Source: DATKIY01 sp963726755
GTDB taxonomy: Bacteria > Actinomycetota > Actinomycetes > JAHEKZ01
Assembly: GCA_963726755.1 (NCBI GenBank)
Contig: CAVSDB010000003.1
Location: forward strand, 558,001 to 622,000
Reading direction: 5' to 3'
DNA: 64,000 nt
This document shows positions 55,536-64,000 of the stretch, piece by piece. The translations under genes and the position numbers were made by a program. The notes under the pieces were generated by a model. It was not told the origin of the DNA, did no database searches, and saw only the letters and a list, made by a program, of their open reading frames with translations. Each line of letters starts with the position of its first letter. Position 1 is the first letter of the stretch.

Positions 55536-56735
55536 TCAGTCAGACCGACGATGGCGGCCACGAAATTCACGATAACGCGTCAACGCCGCCGACCCGAGCC
55601 GCGTTCGATCAGCCACGGCCGCGACCCGAGTACGCGTTCTGACCATGGACGCTGACTGCGTCAGTTGGCGCCGCAGGCGACCTTCGGCATTACGACGGTC
55701 GTCACGCATCCGTCCCATGTGCACGAGCAATCCGGCGATGCCGTCGACCGCCGCCGCCAACAGTTCGTCCTTCGACGGCGCAGCCTCACCGGTGGACAGG
55801 TCGTCAGTGATCTCGAGAACACTGAGGTCTCCGACGATGTCGCAGCCGATTTCCTTCAGGCCTGACACGTTCTGGGTGGACTTCGCCAGCACCTGGTCGA
55901 CCAGTTTCGTTGGCAGCGGCGGCCTCCCCGACCCTGAGCGAGGACCAAGAATCTGGCTGGCTAGGACGTCACGTGCCAGTCCGGTGTGGTGCCATCGGGG
56001 GAATGACTCAGGCAGAACGACGTTGACGCGCCTCAGCACTTCTGCCTCGGCCATTCCGAGCGAATCGTTGGCAGCCACGTCGAACTCGGTCGCCACTGAC
56101 GGGTCCGTGCCGATGATTCCGGCGAACCGCATCCACAATTCGTTCGCGTCTGATCCTGGCGGCGGCATCGTGAGGACATGGATGTTCTCAAGGGCCACAC
56201 CGGCTGACCATCGCCGCACGACATCGACCGGGTCGTGCACCAGCCAAAACCAATGACCTGGCCCCTTGGTGCGCGATCTGAAGACCTTCGTTACCCACTC
56301 TGGATAGGTCAGCTGCGATCGGTGTTTGACGAACTCCTGGTACTCCGACGGAAGGAGCCGCGCCAGGTTTCGAGTCGCATAGATCACGTGGACTTCTCGT
56401 GGGGCCAAACTTTCTACGGCGCGTTCGGCCTGCTCGGGACTAAGCGATGCCAAGTGTTCGTCAGAAATGATGACGTTGGCTGACTCGCTACTAGCACAGA
56501 GATTTGCCAAGGTCTGCCAAGAACCCGCCCAGTCCGGACGTGGGTCGTCTTGGTTGTACGGCACCTCACGAATGTCGTGACCGGCTCGGTAGTGGTCACC
56601 TCGGCCCTGCCCAACGATGTGAAGGCCGGCCCGACGAAGTGCAGTCCGGTTCTGCCACAGCACGCCTTGGATGTACGTCGTACCGGTCTTCGGTGCCCCG
56701 ACGTGGATGTATGCCCGCCGAACGTCAGGCGTCAT
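55536..56735 (-). CDS. Sulfotransferase-like protein, array member 6
   Basis: Intact, 399 residues, and so the best reference for the family. P-loop HVGAPKTGTTYIQ at 11-23, the RNLARLLPSEYQEF version of the RDxxRxLPAxWQ motif, WFWLVHDPVDVVRRW, TMPPPGSDANELWMRF, NDSLGMAEAEVLRRVN and DIVGDLSVLE, then a longer basic C-terminal region. ATG 56735 lies inside the end of glfT2 (11-bp overlap), so the two are coupled. This ties the family directly to galactofuran assembly. Confidence 0.78.
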   Translation of the reverse strand: MTPDVRRAYIHVGAPKTGTTYIQGVLWQNRTALRRAGLHIVGQGRGDHYRAGHDIREVPYNQDDPRPDWAGSWQTLANLCASSESANVIISDEHLASLSPEQAERAVESLAPREVHVIYATRNLARLLPSEYQEFVKHRSQLTYPEWVTKVFRSRTKGPGHWFWLVHDPVDVVRRWSAGVALENIHVLTMPPPGSDANELWMRFAGIIGTDPSVATEFDVAANDSLGMAEAEVLRRVNVVLPESFPRWHHTGLARDVLASQILGPRSGSGRPPLPTKLVDQVLAKSTQNVSGLKEIGCDIVGDLSVLEITDDLSTGEAAPSKDELLAAAVDGIAGLLVHMGRMRDDRRNAEGRLRRQLTQSASMVRTRTRVAAVADRTRLGSAALTRYREFRGRHRRSD

Positions 56736-58701
56736 CGACGCGGTTCCACGTCTCAATCCAAGCCTTGGGATCGGTGATCTCAGGCACCGCGTCTTGATAC
56801 TGCTTCGCAAGCGCGTCCCACTGAACTGCGAGTCTTTGATGCACGGCGACGCTGCGACGCATGATGTCTGCAAAGCGCTTGGGGTCGCGCTTGTACCAGG
56901 AGGCCCCCGCGCCGTCGGCTGTCGACACCACTGCCGAGTCGAACTGACTCATCAGCCACCATCGAACGTCCATGGCTGGGACTCGCACCTCGGGACGGTT
57001 CTTGCTCATCGGGTTGACACCGCGGAACTGCTTCACCGCACCGATGGCAGCAGTTGTCGCCTTACCGACGGAACCGCGGGGTTCAGTCGGGTCCTTGCCT
57101 CGCTTGGGTGGCTTGCGTCGCTTGGGTTCGGGGAAGGCATCGGGATCGGTTTCGATGACGGCGTCCGGCTCCGCGGAGCGGAAGGCCCTGATCTCAGCAA
57201 GCTTGGTTGGCAGATCGCGGTGGAGGTGATCGGGGCCGGAAAGAATGTCTTCGAGCGCCCACAACCGCAACTCGGCCGCGCTGTACTGCATCGACATGGC
57301 GTGCTTGAGCTGGACGGCCAGTGACTCTGGGAGCAGGCGACCGCCACGGGGGTACGGCGAGTGAATGAGTGCGGCCAGCATGCGATTGCGCGCGTGATGG
57401 TAGGCCTGCCAGTCGATGGTGTCGTCCTTGTCAGTCCAAGGGACATGCCAAACTGCAACACCCGGCATCGACACAGTGGGGACGCCAGCTTCGTTGGCTC
57501 GCAGCCCAAAGTCCGCGTCGTCCCACTTGATGAAGATGGGCAGCGCCAGACCAATCTCACGGACGAGATCTGTCGGGATTAGGCACATCCACCAACCGTT
57601 GTAGTCCACGTCGATTCGGCGGTGCAGCCATCGAGTCGCACGCAGTGGACTCGTCGCAAAGTTGAGGGCGTGACGAGTGTGAGGTGCCGGTCCCCAGAAG
57701 AACCGGTACTTGTTTACTCGTTCGCCCCACGCGTGGATCATTGAACGGACGTGCATGTTGAGCATGTGCCCGCCGACGATGCTTCGGTGTCGGCACAGAT
57801 CTGCGAACGTTACTGCGCGCAAGATTCCTTCGGGTTCAACGAGTACATCGTCGTCCAACAACAGGACGTACTTGCTCGACGTACCGTAGGCGGTCTCGTA
57901 CATCGATCGCGAGAATCCACCTGAACCACCGAGGTTTGGCTGGCGCACAATGAACAACCGTTGACCCAACCGGCTAGCCACTTCGTCGAATCCGGGATCC
58001 TCTTCGACTATCTTGCTGCCTTGGTCGACCACAAAGATGTTGTCGATTCGCGAAAGTGCCTCTTCATCTGAAGCCAAAGTGCGCAGGACGTCGACGCAAT
58101 AGTCAGGTCGGTTGAACGTGGTGATGCCGACGGAGATAGTGCTGGGCTCGCTTACTGGGACATCAGCGGTCCACTCTGCGCCGTTGACGGTCGCTCCGTT
58201 CGATCCCCCGACGACGTCGAACCAGTACCAACCTCCGTCGCCAAAGTTGACGAGGGGCAATTCGAACTTGCCGCTGGCGTCCTCGATGCGCTGCTTCTCT
58301 ACTCGTTGCTGGTCGCCTCGTGAGTTGGAGCGATACACAAGAATGTCGGCGGTTCCCGAGATATCAACGGTCAGGTGGACGTGCGAGACGATGGTCCAGC
58401 GATGCCAGTAGGCAGCCGGAAAGCCATTGAAATACGTGGCGAATGAAACGCGCTCACCGGCGGGAACCTCGAGCGAATGGCGGCTTGTTACAAGGTCGGG
58501 TGACACTTGCTCGCCGGCGTCAACCTCAATGTCATCGTCGGGAAGGATCTCTGGGCGAGGACGAACCTCGCCCTTCTCCGCGTAGAGCGGCAGCGTGTCG
58601 TAGTCAGCGTCCGCCGGGAGAACAAGCCGTTGGAGGACGACCGGGTGCAGCGCGGGCTCGACCGCAACTGGCTCTTCGGACGTCGTCGTGGTCTCGGTCA
58701 C
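56725..58701 (-). CDS. glfT2: GlfT2-like galactofuranosyltransferase
   Basis: A 658-residue GT2-family enzyme with the GlfT2 layout: N-terminal beta-sandwich with SFATYFNGFPAAYWHRWT, GT-A domain with VGITTFNRPD, metal motif LLLDDDVLV, the acceptor/catalytic WDDADFGLRA and histidine in WHVPW, and a C-terminal helical part. GlfT2 polymerises galactofuranose from UDP-Galf onto a lipid-linked carrier in mycobacteria. GTG 58701 overlaps the glf stop (GTGA). The gene is intact and in the same order as Rv3808c-Rv3809c. Confidence 0.9.
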   Translation of the reverse strand: MTETTTTSEEPVAVEPALHPVVLQRLVLPADADYDTLPLYAEKGEVRPRPEILPDDDIEVDAGEQVSPDLVTSRHSLEVPAGERVSFATYFNGFPAAYWHRWTIVSHVHLTVDISGTADILVYRSNSRGDQQRVEKQRIEDASGKFELPLVNFGDGGWYWFDVVGGSNGATVNGAEWTADVPVSEPSTISVGITTFNRPDYCVDVLRTLASDEEALSRIDNIFVVDQGSKIVEEDPGFDEVASRLGQRLFIVRQPNLGGSGGFSRSMYETAYGTSSKYVLLLDDDVLVEPEGILRAVTFADLCRHRSIVGGHMLNMHVRSMIHAWGERVNKYRFFWGPAPHTRHALNFATSPLRATRWLHRRIDVDYNGWWMCLIPTDLVREIGLALPIFIKWDDADFGLRANEAGVPTVSMPGVAVWHVPWTDKDDTIDWQAYHHARNRMLAALIHSPYPRGGRLLPESLAVQLKHAMSMQYSAAELRLWALEDILSGPDHLHRDLPTKLAEIRAFRSAEPDAVIETDPDAFPEPKRRKPPKRGKDPTEPRGSVGKATTAAIGAVKQFRGVNPMSKNRPEVRVPAMDVRWWLMSQFDSAVVSTADGAGASWYKRDPKRFADIMRRSVAVHQRLAVQWDALAKQYQDAVPEITDPKAWIETWNRVDDA

Positions 58702-59867
58702 TCTGTGACTCCTCCGCTGACGAGGGGAGTTCCCTCGGTGAAGTGGGGTCGGAGGACGTTGTCGAAGCGTGACAGCGCCGAACCGATCGCCATGTGCATG
58801 TCCAGGTACTTGTACGTCCCCAACCGACCACCAAAGAGCACCCCGGGCTCATCAGCGGCCAAGTCGCGGTAGGTCAACAGTCGCGCTCGGTCGTCAGCGG
58901 TATTGATTGGGTAATAGGGCTCGTCATCGGCCTCAGCGAACCGCGAGAACTCGCGCATGATGACGGTTTTGTCGTCCGGGTAGTCCCGTTCAGGGTGGAA
59001 GTGACGGAACTCGTGGATGCGGGTGTACGCGACTTCCTCGTCGGCATAATTCATGACCGACGTTCCTTGAAAGTCGCCTGTGGCGAGTACCTCGCGCTCG
59101 AAGTCAAGCGTGCGCCAACCCAATCGGCCCGCGGTGTAGTCGAAGTACCGATCAACCGGACCGGTGTACACAACCGGAACTTGACCGACCAGATCCGATT
59201 TGTGATCGAAGAAGTCGGTATTGAGTTCGATTTCGATTTTGGGGTGATCGGCCATCCGCTCCAACCACGCGGTGTAGCCGTCTACGGGCAGACCCTCGTA
59301 TGTGTCGTTGAAGTATCTGTTCTCGAAGTTGTACCGAACGGGCAACCGCGTGATGATTTCGGCTTGCAACTCGGTGGGGTCGGTCTGCCACTGCTTGAGG
59401 GTGTAACCGCGAATGAAGGCCTCATAAAGGGGACGTCCGATCAACGAGATCGCCTTCTCCTCGAGGTTAGCGGCGCTCTTCGAGTCGAACTCCTTGGCTT
59501 GTTCCGCGACCAGAGCGCGCGCCTCGTGAGGCGTGAAAGCCCGACCGAAAAAGGAGCAGATGGTGCCCAGGTTGATCGGCATTGAATAGACCTGGTCGCG
59601 GTAGTTCGTGAATACCCGGTGTTGGTACCCGGTGAAGGCGGTAAAGCGATTGACGTAGTCCCAGACCCGCTGATTTGAAGTGTGGAACAGGTGCGCGCCG
59701 TACTTGTGCACCTCGATACCCGTCTCGACATCGGCCTCGCTGTACGCATTGCCCCCGAGATGCGGACGACGCTCAATGATGCGAACCGACAGGCCCAATT
59801 CGGTAGCGGCCCGCTCAGCAACGGTCAGCCCAAAAAAGCCCGATCCAACGACGACCAGGTCAGCCAC
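58698..59867 (-). CDS. glf: UDP-galactopyranose mutase
   Basis: A 389-residue flavoenzyme converting UDP-Galp to UDP-Galf. The FAD motif VVGSGFFGLTVAERAA, RPHLGGNAYSE, YGAHLFHTSN, KQWQTDPTELQ and the C-terminal EPYYPINTADDRA are all characteristic. GTG 59867 follows GGAG. It supplies the substrate for the coupled glfT2. Confidence 0.95.
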   Translation of the reverse strand: MADLVVVGSGFFGLTVAERAATELGLSVRIIERRPHLGGNAYSEADVETGIEVHKYGAHLFHTSNQRVWDYVNRFTAFTGYQHRVFTNYRDQVYSMPINLGTICSFFGRAFTPHEARALVAEQAKEFDSKSAANLEEKAISLIGRPLYEAFIRGYTLKQWQTDPTELQAEIITRLPVRYNFENRYFNDTYEGLPVDGYTAWLERMADHPKIEIELNTDFFDHKSDLVGQVPVVYTGPVDRYFDYTAGRLGWRTLDFEREVLATGDFQGTSVMNYADEEVAYTRIHEFRHFHPERDYPDDKTVIMREFSRFAEADDEPYYPINTADDRARLLTYRDLAADEPGVLFGGRLGTYKYLDMHMAIGSALSRFDNVLRPHFTEGTPLVSGGVTE

Positions 59868-59964
59868 GAAATCTCCGATGGTTTGTAGGGAAAGGCGTCC
59901 TAAGCGTACCGGGGGGTCACCTGACGTTCAGGCTGTGTCTGGGAGTGCCCCATTTGCGAGGCGT

Positions 59965-60794
59965 TCAGCGCTCTCCGCGAGGAGCGATGAGCCGACGGTA
60001 GGCGACCCGTCGGACTGACTCCGGCACCAAGCGATACCCGCCCCGCACCACCAAATTCCTCAGGTACTGCCGCCGCGTCACGAATCCAGAGGCGCGGAAC
60101 CGCCGTTGCAGCTCCCATTCACTCCGCAGCAACGTCCACCCGCCACGACGTCCGTAAGCGCCAGCCCCGACCCGGTACTTGACCAATGGCTCCGCGACGT
60201 TGATGACCCGTGGCTCCACGTTCGATCATTCGGGCGAACAGCCAGTAGTCCTCCATCAGCGGCAGGTCTCGGTAGCCGCCTGCGTGCCTGAACCATCCGT
60301 CGCCGGTAAACCACGGTCGGATGGTTGAAGGGATCTGCAAATCTGGCCCATTGCTTGATCTCAGCTTCGTCGGTGGGTGGGGTTCGCAGACCGACGATGT
60401 CGTCTTCGTCGTCACCGAACTCCAGCAGCCCACTCCCGACAAGGTCGTAACCCTCATCCAGAAGTGGAATCTGAACGCTGAACCGGTTTGGCAGACTGAT
60501 GTCGTCAGAATCCATCCGCGCAACCAGGTCGTAGGTGCACGCAGAAAGTCCAGCGTCGAGGGCGTGGCCAAGTCCGACGTTCTGATCCAAGTTCACTCGC
60601 ACCACCGGAACTGGCGACTCGTCGACCAGTCGGTTAAGCATTGCATCCAGAGCCGCCGGCACTTGTCCGTCACGTACCAGCACCACTTCGCTCGGAGGTA
60701 GTTGTTGCTGCTGAACTGCGCTGATGAAGGCTCGCTCAACGTGTTCTGGGTCGTCGGCGTGGTACGTCGGAAGAAGTAACGAGAACCCGCTCAT
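59965..60794 (-). CDS. GT2 family glycosyltransferase (frameshifted)
   Basis: About 276 residues with breaks near 60280 and 60225. FSLLLPTYHADDPEHVERAF, donor motif ARMDSDDISLPNRF, NHPTVVYRR, then GGYRDLPLMEDYWLFARMI and a basic C-terminus (LVKYRVGAGAYGRRGGWTLL). Resembles enzymes that add single sugars in envelope polysaccharides (amylovoran/AmsE-like group). ATG 60794 overlaps the upstream glycosyltransferase stop by 4 nt. Confidence 0.8.
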
Positions 60795-61732
60795 GCGGTC
60801 GGATGCCCCTGTGCCGGATCGGGAACTTCGACCCCCGCTTCCGACAAGACTTGAAGCGACGGTCTCGGACCACGCGCGAATCCGTGCTTCAAACCGCGAA
60901 CCATCCCAGAGCGCAAAGTACGTCGATCTTTGGAAGCCGCGAACGTCCGAACCCAGCGTCGCACGGTTGACCCGGAATAGAGCACCTTCTCCGACGCGGT
61001 GAGACCGTCGCTACGGAAAAAGGTCCACACTTTGTTGCGAACCTCGTAATAGAAGCGATCTCCTGGATCGGCGTCGGTCGAACCGAACGTTCGCGTTCGA
61101 TGTTCGACGACGCTCGCAGGACAGTAGAGACCTGGGTGGTCTCGCAAGAGGCGAGTGGTGAACTCGAAGTCGTCATTCCACAAGAAGAAGTCTGCTTGCG
61201 GCAGACCGACTTCCCGGACCACCTCTGCATCGATCAAAACTGAGACGAAAGACGCCGAGCGAATCGGAAGACAACCGACCGCGGCTGACGCAACCCGCTC
61301 GGCAGAACTGACGCCAGGTCGTACCCGCGGTGTGTTCATTGGGTGGTCACGTCCATCTGTCCATAGGACGCGACTGGCAATCGCAGCAGGTGGTGGCGTG
61401 CCGTAGCGTTCGCGAGCCGACACCAGCGACGCCAGGGCCGAGGGCGACGGAACCGTGTCGTCGTCCATGAGCCAAACCAGATCCGCGCCGTCCGCTAGGG
61501 CGAAGGCGAGTCCGGCCGCGAATCCACCGGCACCGCCGGTGTTCACGTCCAACTCGTGCAGCACTACCTGCGGGAATTGCTCACGAACCATCGACGCGGT
61601 GCCATCACTCGATGCGTTGTCGACTACGTGGACCCGATCGAGGGGGCGCGACTGATCCATCAATGCCGTCAGCGCAGAGTGCAGGAGATCGCGACGGTTG
61701 AAGGCCACAACGACGGCATGGACCGAGAACAC
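60791..61732 (-). CDS. GT2 family glycosyltransferase
   Basis: An intact 313-residue GT2 enzyme, GlfT1/rhamnosyltransferase-like: AVVVAFNRRDLL, VVDNASSDGTASM, metal motif WLMDDDTVPSP and WNDDFEFTTRLL. It could start or prime the galactofuran chain that glfT2 extends. GTG 61732 has TAGTGT 6 nt upstream, so the whole minus-strand unit down to array member 5 may begin here as a leaderless transcript. Confidence 0.85.
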   Translation of the reverse strand: MFSVHAVVVAFNRRDLLHSALTALMDQSRPLDRVHVVDNASSDGTASMVREQFPQVVLHELDVNTGGAGGFAAGLAFALADGADLVWLMDDDTVPSPSALASLVSARERYGTPPPAAIASRVLWTDGRDHPMNTPRVRPGVSSAERVASAAVGCLPIRSASFVSVLIDAEVVREVGLPQADFFLWNDDFEFTTRLLRDHPGLYCPASVVEHRTRTFGSTDADPGDRFYYEVRNKVWTFFRSDGLTASEKVLYSGSTVRRWVRTFAASKDRRTLRSGMVRGLKHGFARGPRPSLQVLSEAGVEVPDPAQGHPTA

Positions 61733-61738
61733 CTAGTG

Positions 61739-61744
61739 ACACTA
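61739..61744 (-). promoter_or_regulatory. -10 box of the galactofuran operon (leaderless)
   Basis: TAGTGT, then CACTAG, then GTG 61732. Confidence 0.55.
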
Positions 61745-61819
61745 GTCCACCGCCAAGGTGCGCGTTGGGCTGGCTTCGCTATCGTGTCGCCGCCAGACCA
61801 TCAACCGAGGGAGCAGGCG

Positions 61820-62876
61820 ATGGCCCACAGCGGCGAATGCCCCCACGTCGAACCTGGCGACCCCGAGGCTCTGGACGACTTCGCGAAGCATTCTCTTGCA
61901 ACGTCGATGTTCTTTCCCCAAAGTCGACTGATGATTGCGGGCAATCCCAAGGTGGCGGGAACCAGCCTGCGCTGGTGGCTGTTGCCGCTCCACGGAGTCG
62001 ACGTCGAGTCGCTCACCCGCAATTCGCTCTGGGGCGAGTCGGCACCATTTCAAACCATTTGGGACGGCGGGATCGACCTGACGTTCACGTGGAACTACCT
62101 CTCGGCCGAGAGTCGCAACGACGCACTGTCACGCGACAGACGTGCTGACTGTTCAGCCGGTCAGACATCCGGTGATCCGCGCCTTTTCTGCGTGGTCCGG
62201 GAAGTATCTGAATCGCGAGTCCTACTACAACGACCGATTGCCACCTGGCTTCCCAGCGCCACCACAGTCACTGAACTCAGCGGACCAGATCGCTGAGGTC
62301 TTTGAAGCCTTCGTGCTCGCCATGGCCGCCGTGGTACGGAGGAGGGTTGGCCGGCCCTTGATGTGCACTTCTGGCCACAGGATCGCCTCCTTGGACGTCA
62401 GCCGGCGGGCGAGATTCTTGTCCTGCGACAAGAGGAAATGGCCCAAGGGCTGTCGGCCATCGGTGAGCATCTGGCAAGCTTCGGAGTCGAAGCCGGCGAA
62501 GCCCCACGAATCAACGAAACCATCGTCCCGTACCAACAGTCGCTGATTACCAACCCGGCACTTGAGGCCCTGCTCAACCTTTACCAAGGGGACCTCACGA
62601 CATGGTCGTACTCAGCGGAGGCACCGCCGTCGACGCACCGAGAGTTGGACTTTGCCTGGCTGAACGACGTGCGCGGACGAAATCGCCGTTACCAGGTCAT
62701 CCACGAAGCGGCCATTGGCGGGCGCAGACGATCTGCGGAGCTTGGAAGTCGCGCTGGAGCGGGCTCGGGAGCGCGAGCAGCAACTCCTGTCGAGCATGTC
62801 TTGGCGCATCACGCCCCCCGTCCGAAAGGTCGCTGACCTCGCACGGCGGGTTCTGCGACGCGGAAAGAGTTCGTAA
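61820..62876 (+). CDS. Sulfotransferase of the Sulfotransfer_2/HNK-1-like family (frameshifted)
   Basis: About 352 residues over four segments (breaks near 62130, 62325, 62730). The 5' PAPS motif is NPKVAGTSLRWWLL and the 3' motif VRHPVIRAFSAWSGKYL with the conserved Arg and Ser; this family sulfates carbohydrates. A coiled, Glu/Arg-rich segment then SSMSWRITPPVRKVADLARR ends the protein, a tail more often seen on cell-surface glycosyltransferases. ATG 61820 has GAGGGAG upstream. It belongs to a different family from the six-gene array. Divergent from the galactofuran operon. Confidence 0.75.
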
Positions 62877-62912
62877 GGTGGTCTATGACCACCACCCAGA
62901 CGGGAGCATGCC

Positions 62913-64000
62913 TTGACGACCTCCAGTGGTGACCCTGTCATCTATCTCATCGGGACCTCGGGCTACCCGAACTTCGGTGACGAGTTCGTGACGTCGAGTT
63001 GGCTCCACCACCTGGCACGTACCGCGCCACACGCCGAGGTATGGGTTGACTCTCCGCGACCTGGACAAAGTGCTGTGTTGCACAGCGGGATTCACCCCAA
63101 CGCCCGATTCGTCGACACGCTGTACCACGCCGCATGGGTAGCGCCCTCTGAAAAGCCGTCCGACACAATGACATTCGGCTCGCAGGTGATTGGCGCACCA
63201 GGACTACTCCCACGCGAAGCGACGGGCATCGAGAACCTCGAGCACGTCGATGTCGTGCACATCTTGGGTGGCAGTTACATCAGCAGGAACTGGCCGCGAC
63301 ACCTCGCCTTGATCGGCGCTGCCGCTGGAATCGCCGAGCGCTACGGAGCGCGCACGGCAATCACCGGCGCAAGCCTGACGCCATTCGTCGACGACAGCGT
63401 CGACGGGTTGAGTTCCCTCTTAGCCCAATTCGATGTCGTCGACGTCAGGGACAACACCACTCGCGAAGCTTTGAACCCAGCGCTACCGCAATTGACGTGC
63501 ACGGGGGACGACTCCTTCTTGCATCCCAAGCTGACTGAGCAAGATCGCGGGATTCCGTCTAAGACCTTTATCAGCGTCCAGAACGATTTTCTGACCTGCT
63601 CGCTTGAGGAGGTCGCGGATTACGTCGTGCGAACCCTCAAGGAGTGGCAGTCAGACGACCACCGGGTCTTCGTGGCCGAGTGTCTGCCTCCCGACGACTC
63701 GGCAATTGCCGGTCTTCTGCAACCGCACATTCCCGATCTCGAGATCCTGCCGTTCTCAAGAATGTGGCGGTTTGGCTTCCCAGCGGCGCCCCGAGCCCGT
63801 TGGATCACCACTCGGTATCACCCACACCTGTTGGGCGCAGCCAACGGCGCGTGGGGCGTCATCCTCCCCGTGGGCGGCGATCACTCCATGGTCGACCCGC
63901 AAGACCTCATCGACGCAGGTTCAGGCTGGGAGATCGCGCCGGACCTCGACACGATTGTGCCGTGGTCGCGACGTGTTACCAGCCCATTTAACGGCGGACT
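62913..64000 (+). CDS. Polysaccharide pyruvyltransferase-like protein (3' truncated by window)
   Basis: At least 362 residues, open to the window end. It begins at TTG 62913 with GGGAG 7 nt upstream: VIYLIGTSGYPNFGDEFV near the N-terminus is the GNxGD-type motif, VVDVRDNTTREAL the mid-region, and ITTRYHPHLLGAANGAWG the R-x-H-x-L region of the CsaB/polysaccharide pyruvyltransferase family. Family members add pyruvate ketals to envelope glycans. It follows the sulfotransferase by 36 bp, probably in one operon. Confidence 0.8.
   Translation, partial: MTTSSGDPVIYLIGTSGYPNFGDEFVTSSWLHHLARTAPHAEVWVDSPRPGQSAVLHSGIHPNARFVDTLYHAAWVAPSEKPSDTMTFGSQVIGAPGLLPREATGIENLEHVDVVHILGGSYISRNWPRHLALIGAAAGIAERYGARTAITGASLTPFVDDSVDGLSSLLAQFDVVDVRDNTTREALNPALPQLTCTGDDSFLHPKLTEQDRGIPSKTFISVQNDFLTCSLEEVADYVVRTLKEWQSDDHRVFVAECLPPDDSAIAGLLQPHIPDLEILPFSRMWRFGFPAAPRARWITTRYHPHLLGAANGAWGVILPVGGDHSMVDPQDLIDAGSGWEIAPDLDTIVPWSRRVTSPFNGG

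Noticed and set aside
50182..56735. Reading the broken array members as real pseudogenes of a decaying family
   Set aside because: Core genes elsewhere in the window are broken at a similar rate by the same kind of one-base change, and all conserved boxes remain in each copy.

Overview
The window comes from an actinobacterium (Actinomycetota). GC looks moderately high (estimated by eye, about 60 percent), GTG and TTG starts are common, and it carries WhiB4-, Crp-, MarP- and RsiG-like regulators, the paired ArsA-type ATPases and galactofuran genes (glf, glfT2). Gene order largely follows the Mycobacterium tuberculosis series helicase / tad locus / HAD phosphatase / acs / ephE / marP / NUDIX / nth / crp / MBL / ridA / arsA-arsA / whiB4 / ponA2 / metallophosphoesterase / asd-ask / recR / ybaB / dnaX / tadA, then glfT2-glf. 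The genus cannot be fixed from this sequence alone. A technical caveat runs through the whole window: about 24 genes that look otherwise healthy are broken by roughly 36 single-base frame changes. Sequencing indels are more likely than mass pseudogenisation, so I annotate these as single genes with the frame breaks noted.

Layout. 1-5,000: end of a helicase, then a minus-strand tad pilus operon (cpaE-like, tadA, tadB, tadC, DUF4244, two TadE-like). 5,400-14,470: HAD phosphatase, TolB-like propeller, degenerate Fic-like protein, acetyl-CoA synthetase, two cation/proton antiporters (CvrA/NhaP2 type and NhaA), small membrane protein, epoxide-hydrolase-like protein. 14,480-23,020: marP-nudix-nth operon, an RsiG-like anti-sigma with two c-di-GMP-type motifs, Crp, an MBL-NUDIX-RidA-DUF4177 operon, two ArsA-type ATPases, WhiB4. 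23,270-31,420: class A PBP with PASTA domain, YqeY, metallophosphoesterase, tRNA-Pro, ask-asd-methyltransferase operon, lipoprotein. 31,430-36,880: DUF5063-recR-ybaB-dnaX, SRP RNA, tRNA-Ser(GGA), small accessory genes, LytR_C protein. 36,885-50,054: a DAO/GcvT dehydrogenase, AI-2E transporter, tRNA-Ser(CGA), tadA deaminase, proton-translocating transhydrogenase, ornithine aminotransferase, S9 peptidase, META lipoprotein, non-pyrrolysine MttB homologue.

50,182-64,000 is the most distinctive part: six paralogous sulfotransferase-like genes in a row (four plus, two minus). The two minus-strand copies sit at the end of an operon with two glycosyltransferases, UDP-galactopyranose mutase and a GlfT2-like galactofuranosyltransferase. 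A seventh sulfotransferase of another family and a polysaccharide pyruvyltransferase-like gene follow. My inference is a cell-envelope glycan locus that decorates a galactofuranose-containing polymer with sulfate and perhaps ketal pyruvate.

Two genome-wide signals also stand out. At least ten genes have a TANNNT box exactly 6 nt before the start codon, which predicts leaderless mRNAs. Both tRNA-Ser genes have the same box 7 nt before the mature 5' end, which predicts almost no 5' leader. A 70-bp imperfect inverted-repeat element occurs twice, each time just downstream of a tRNA gene.
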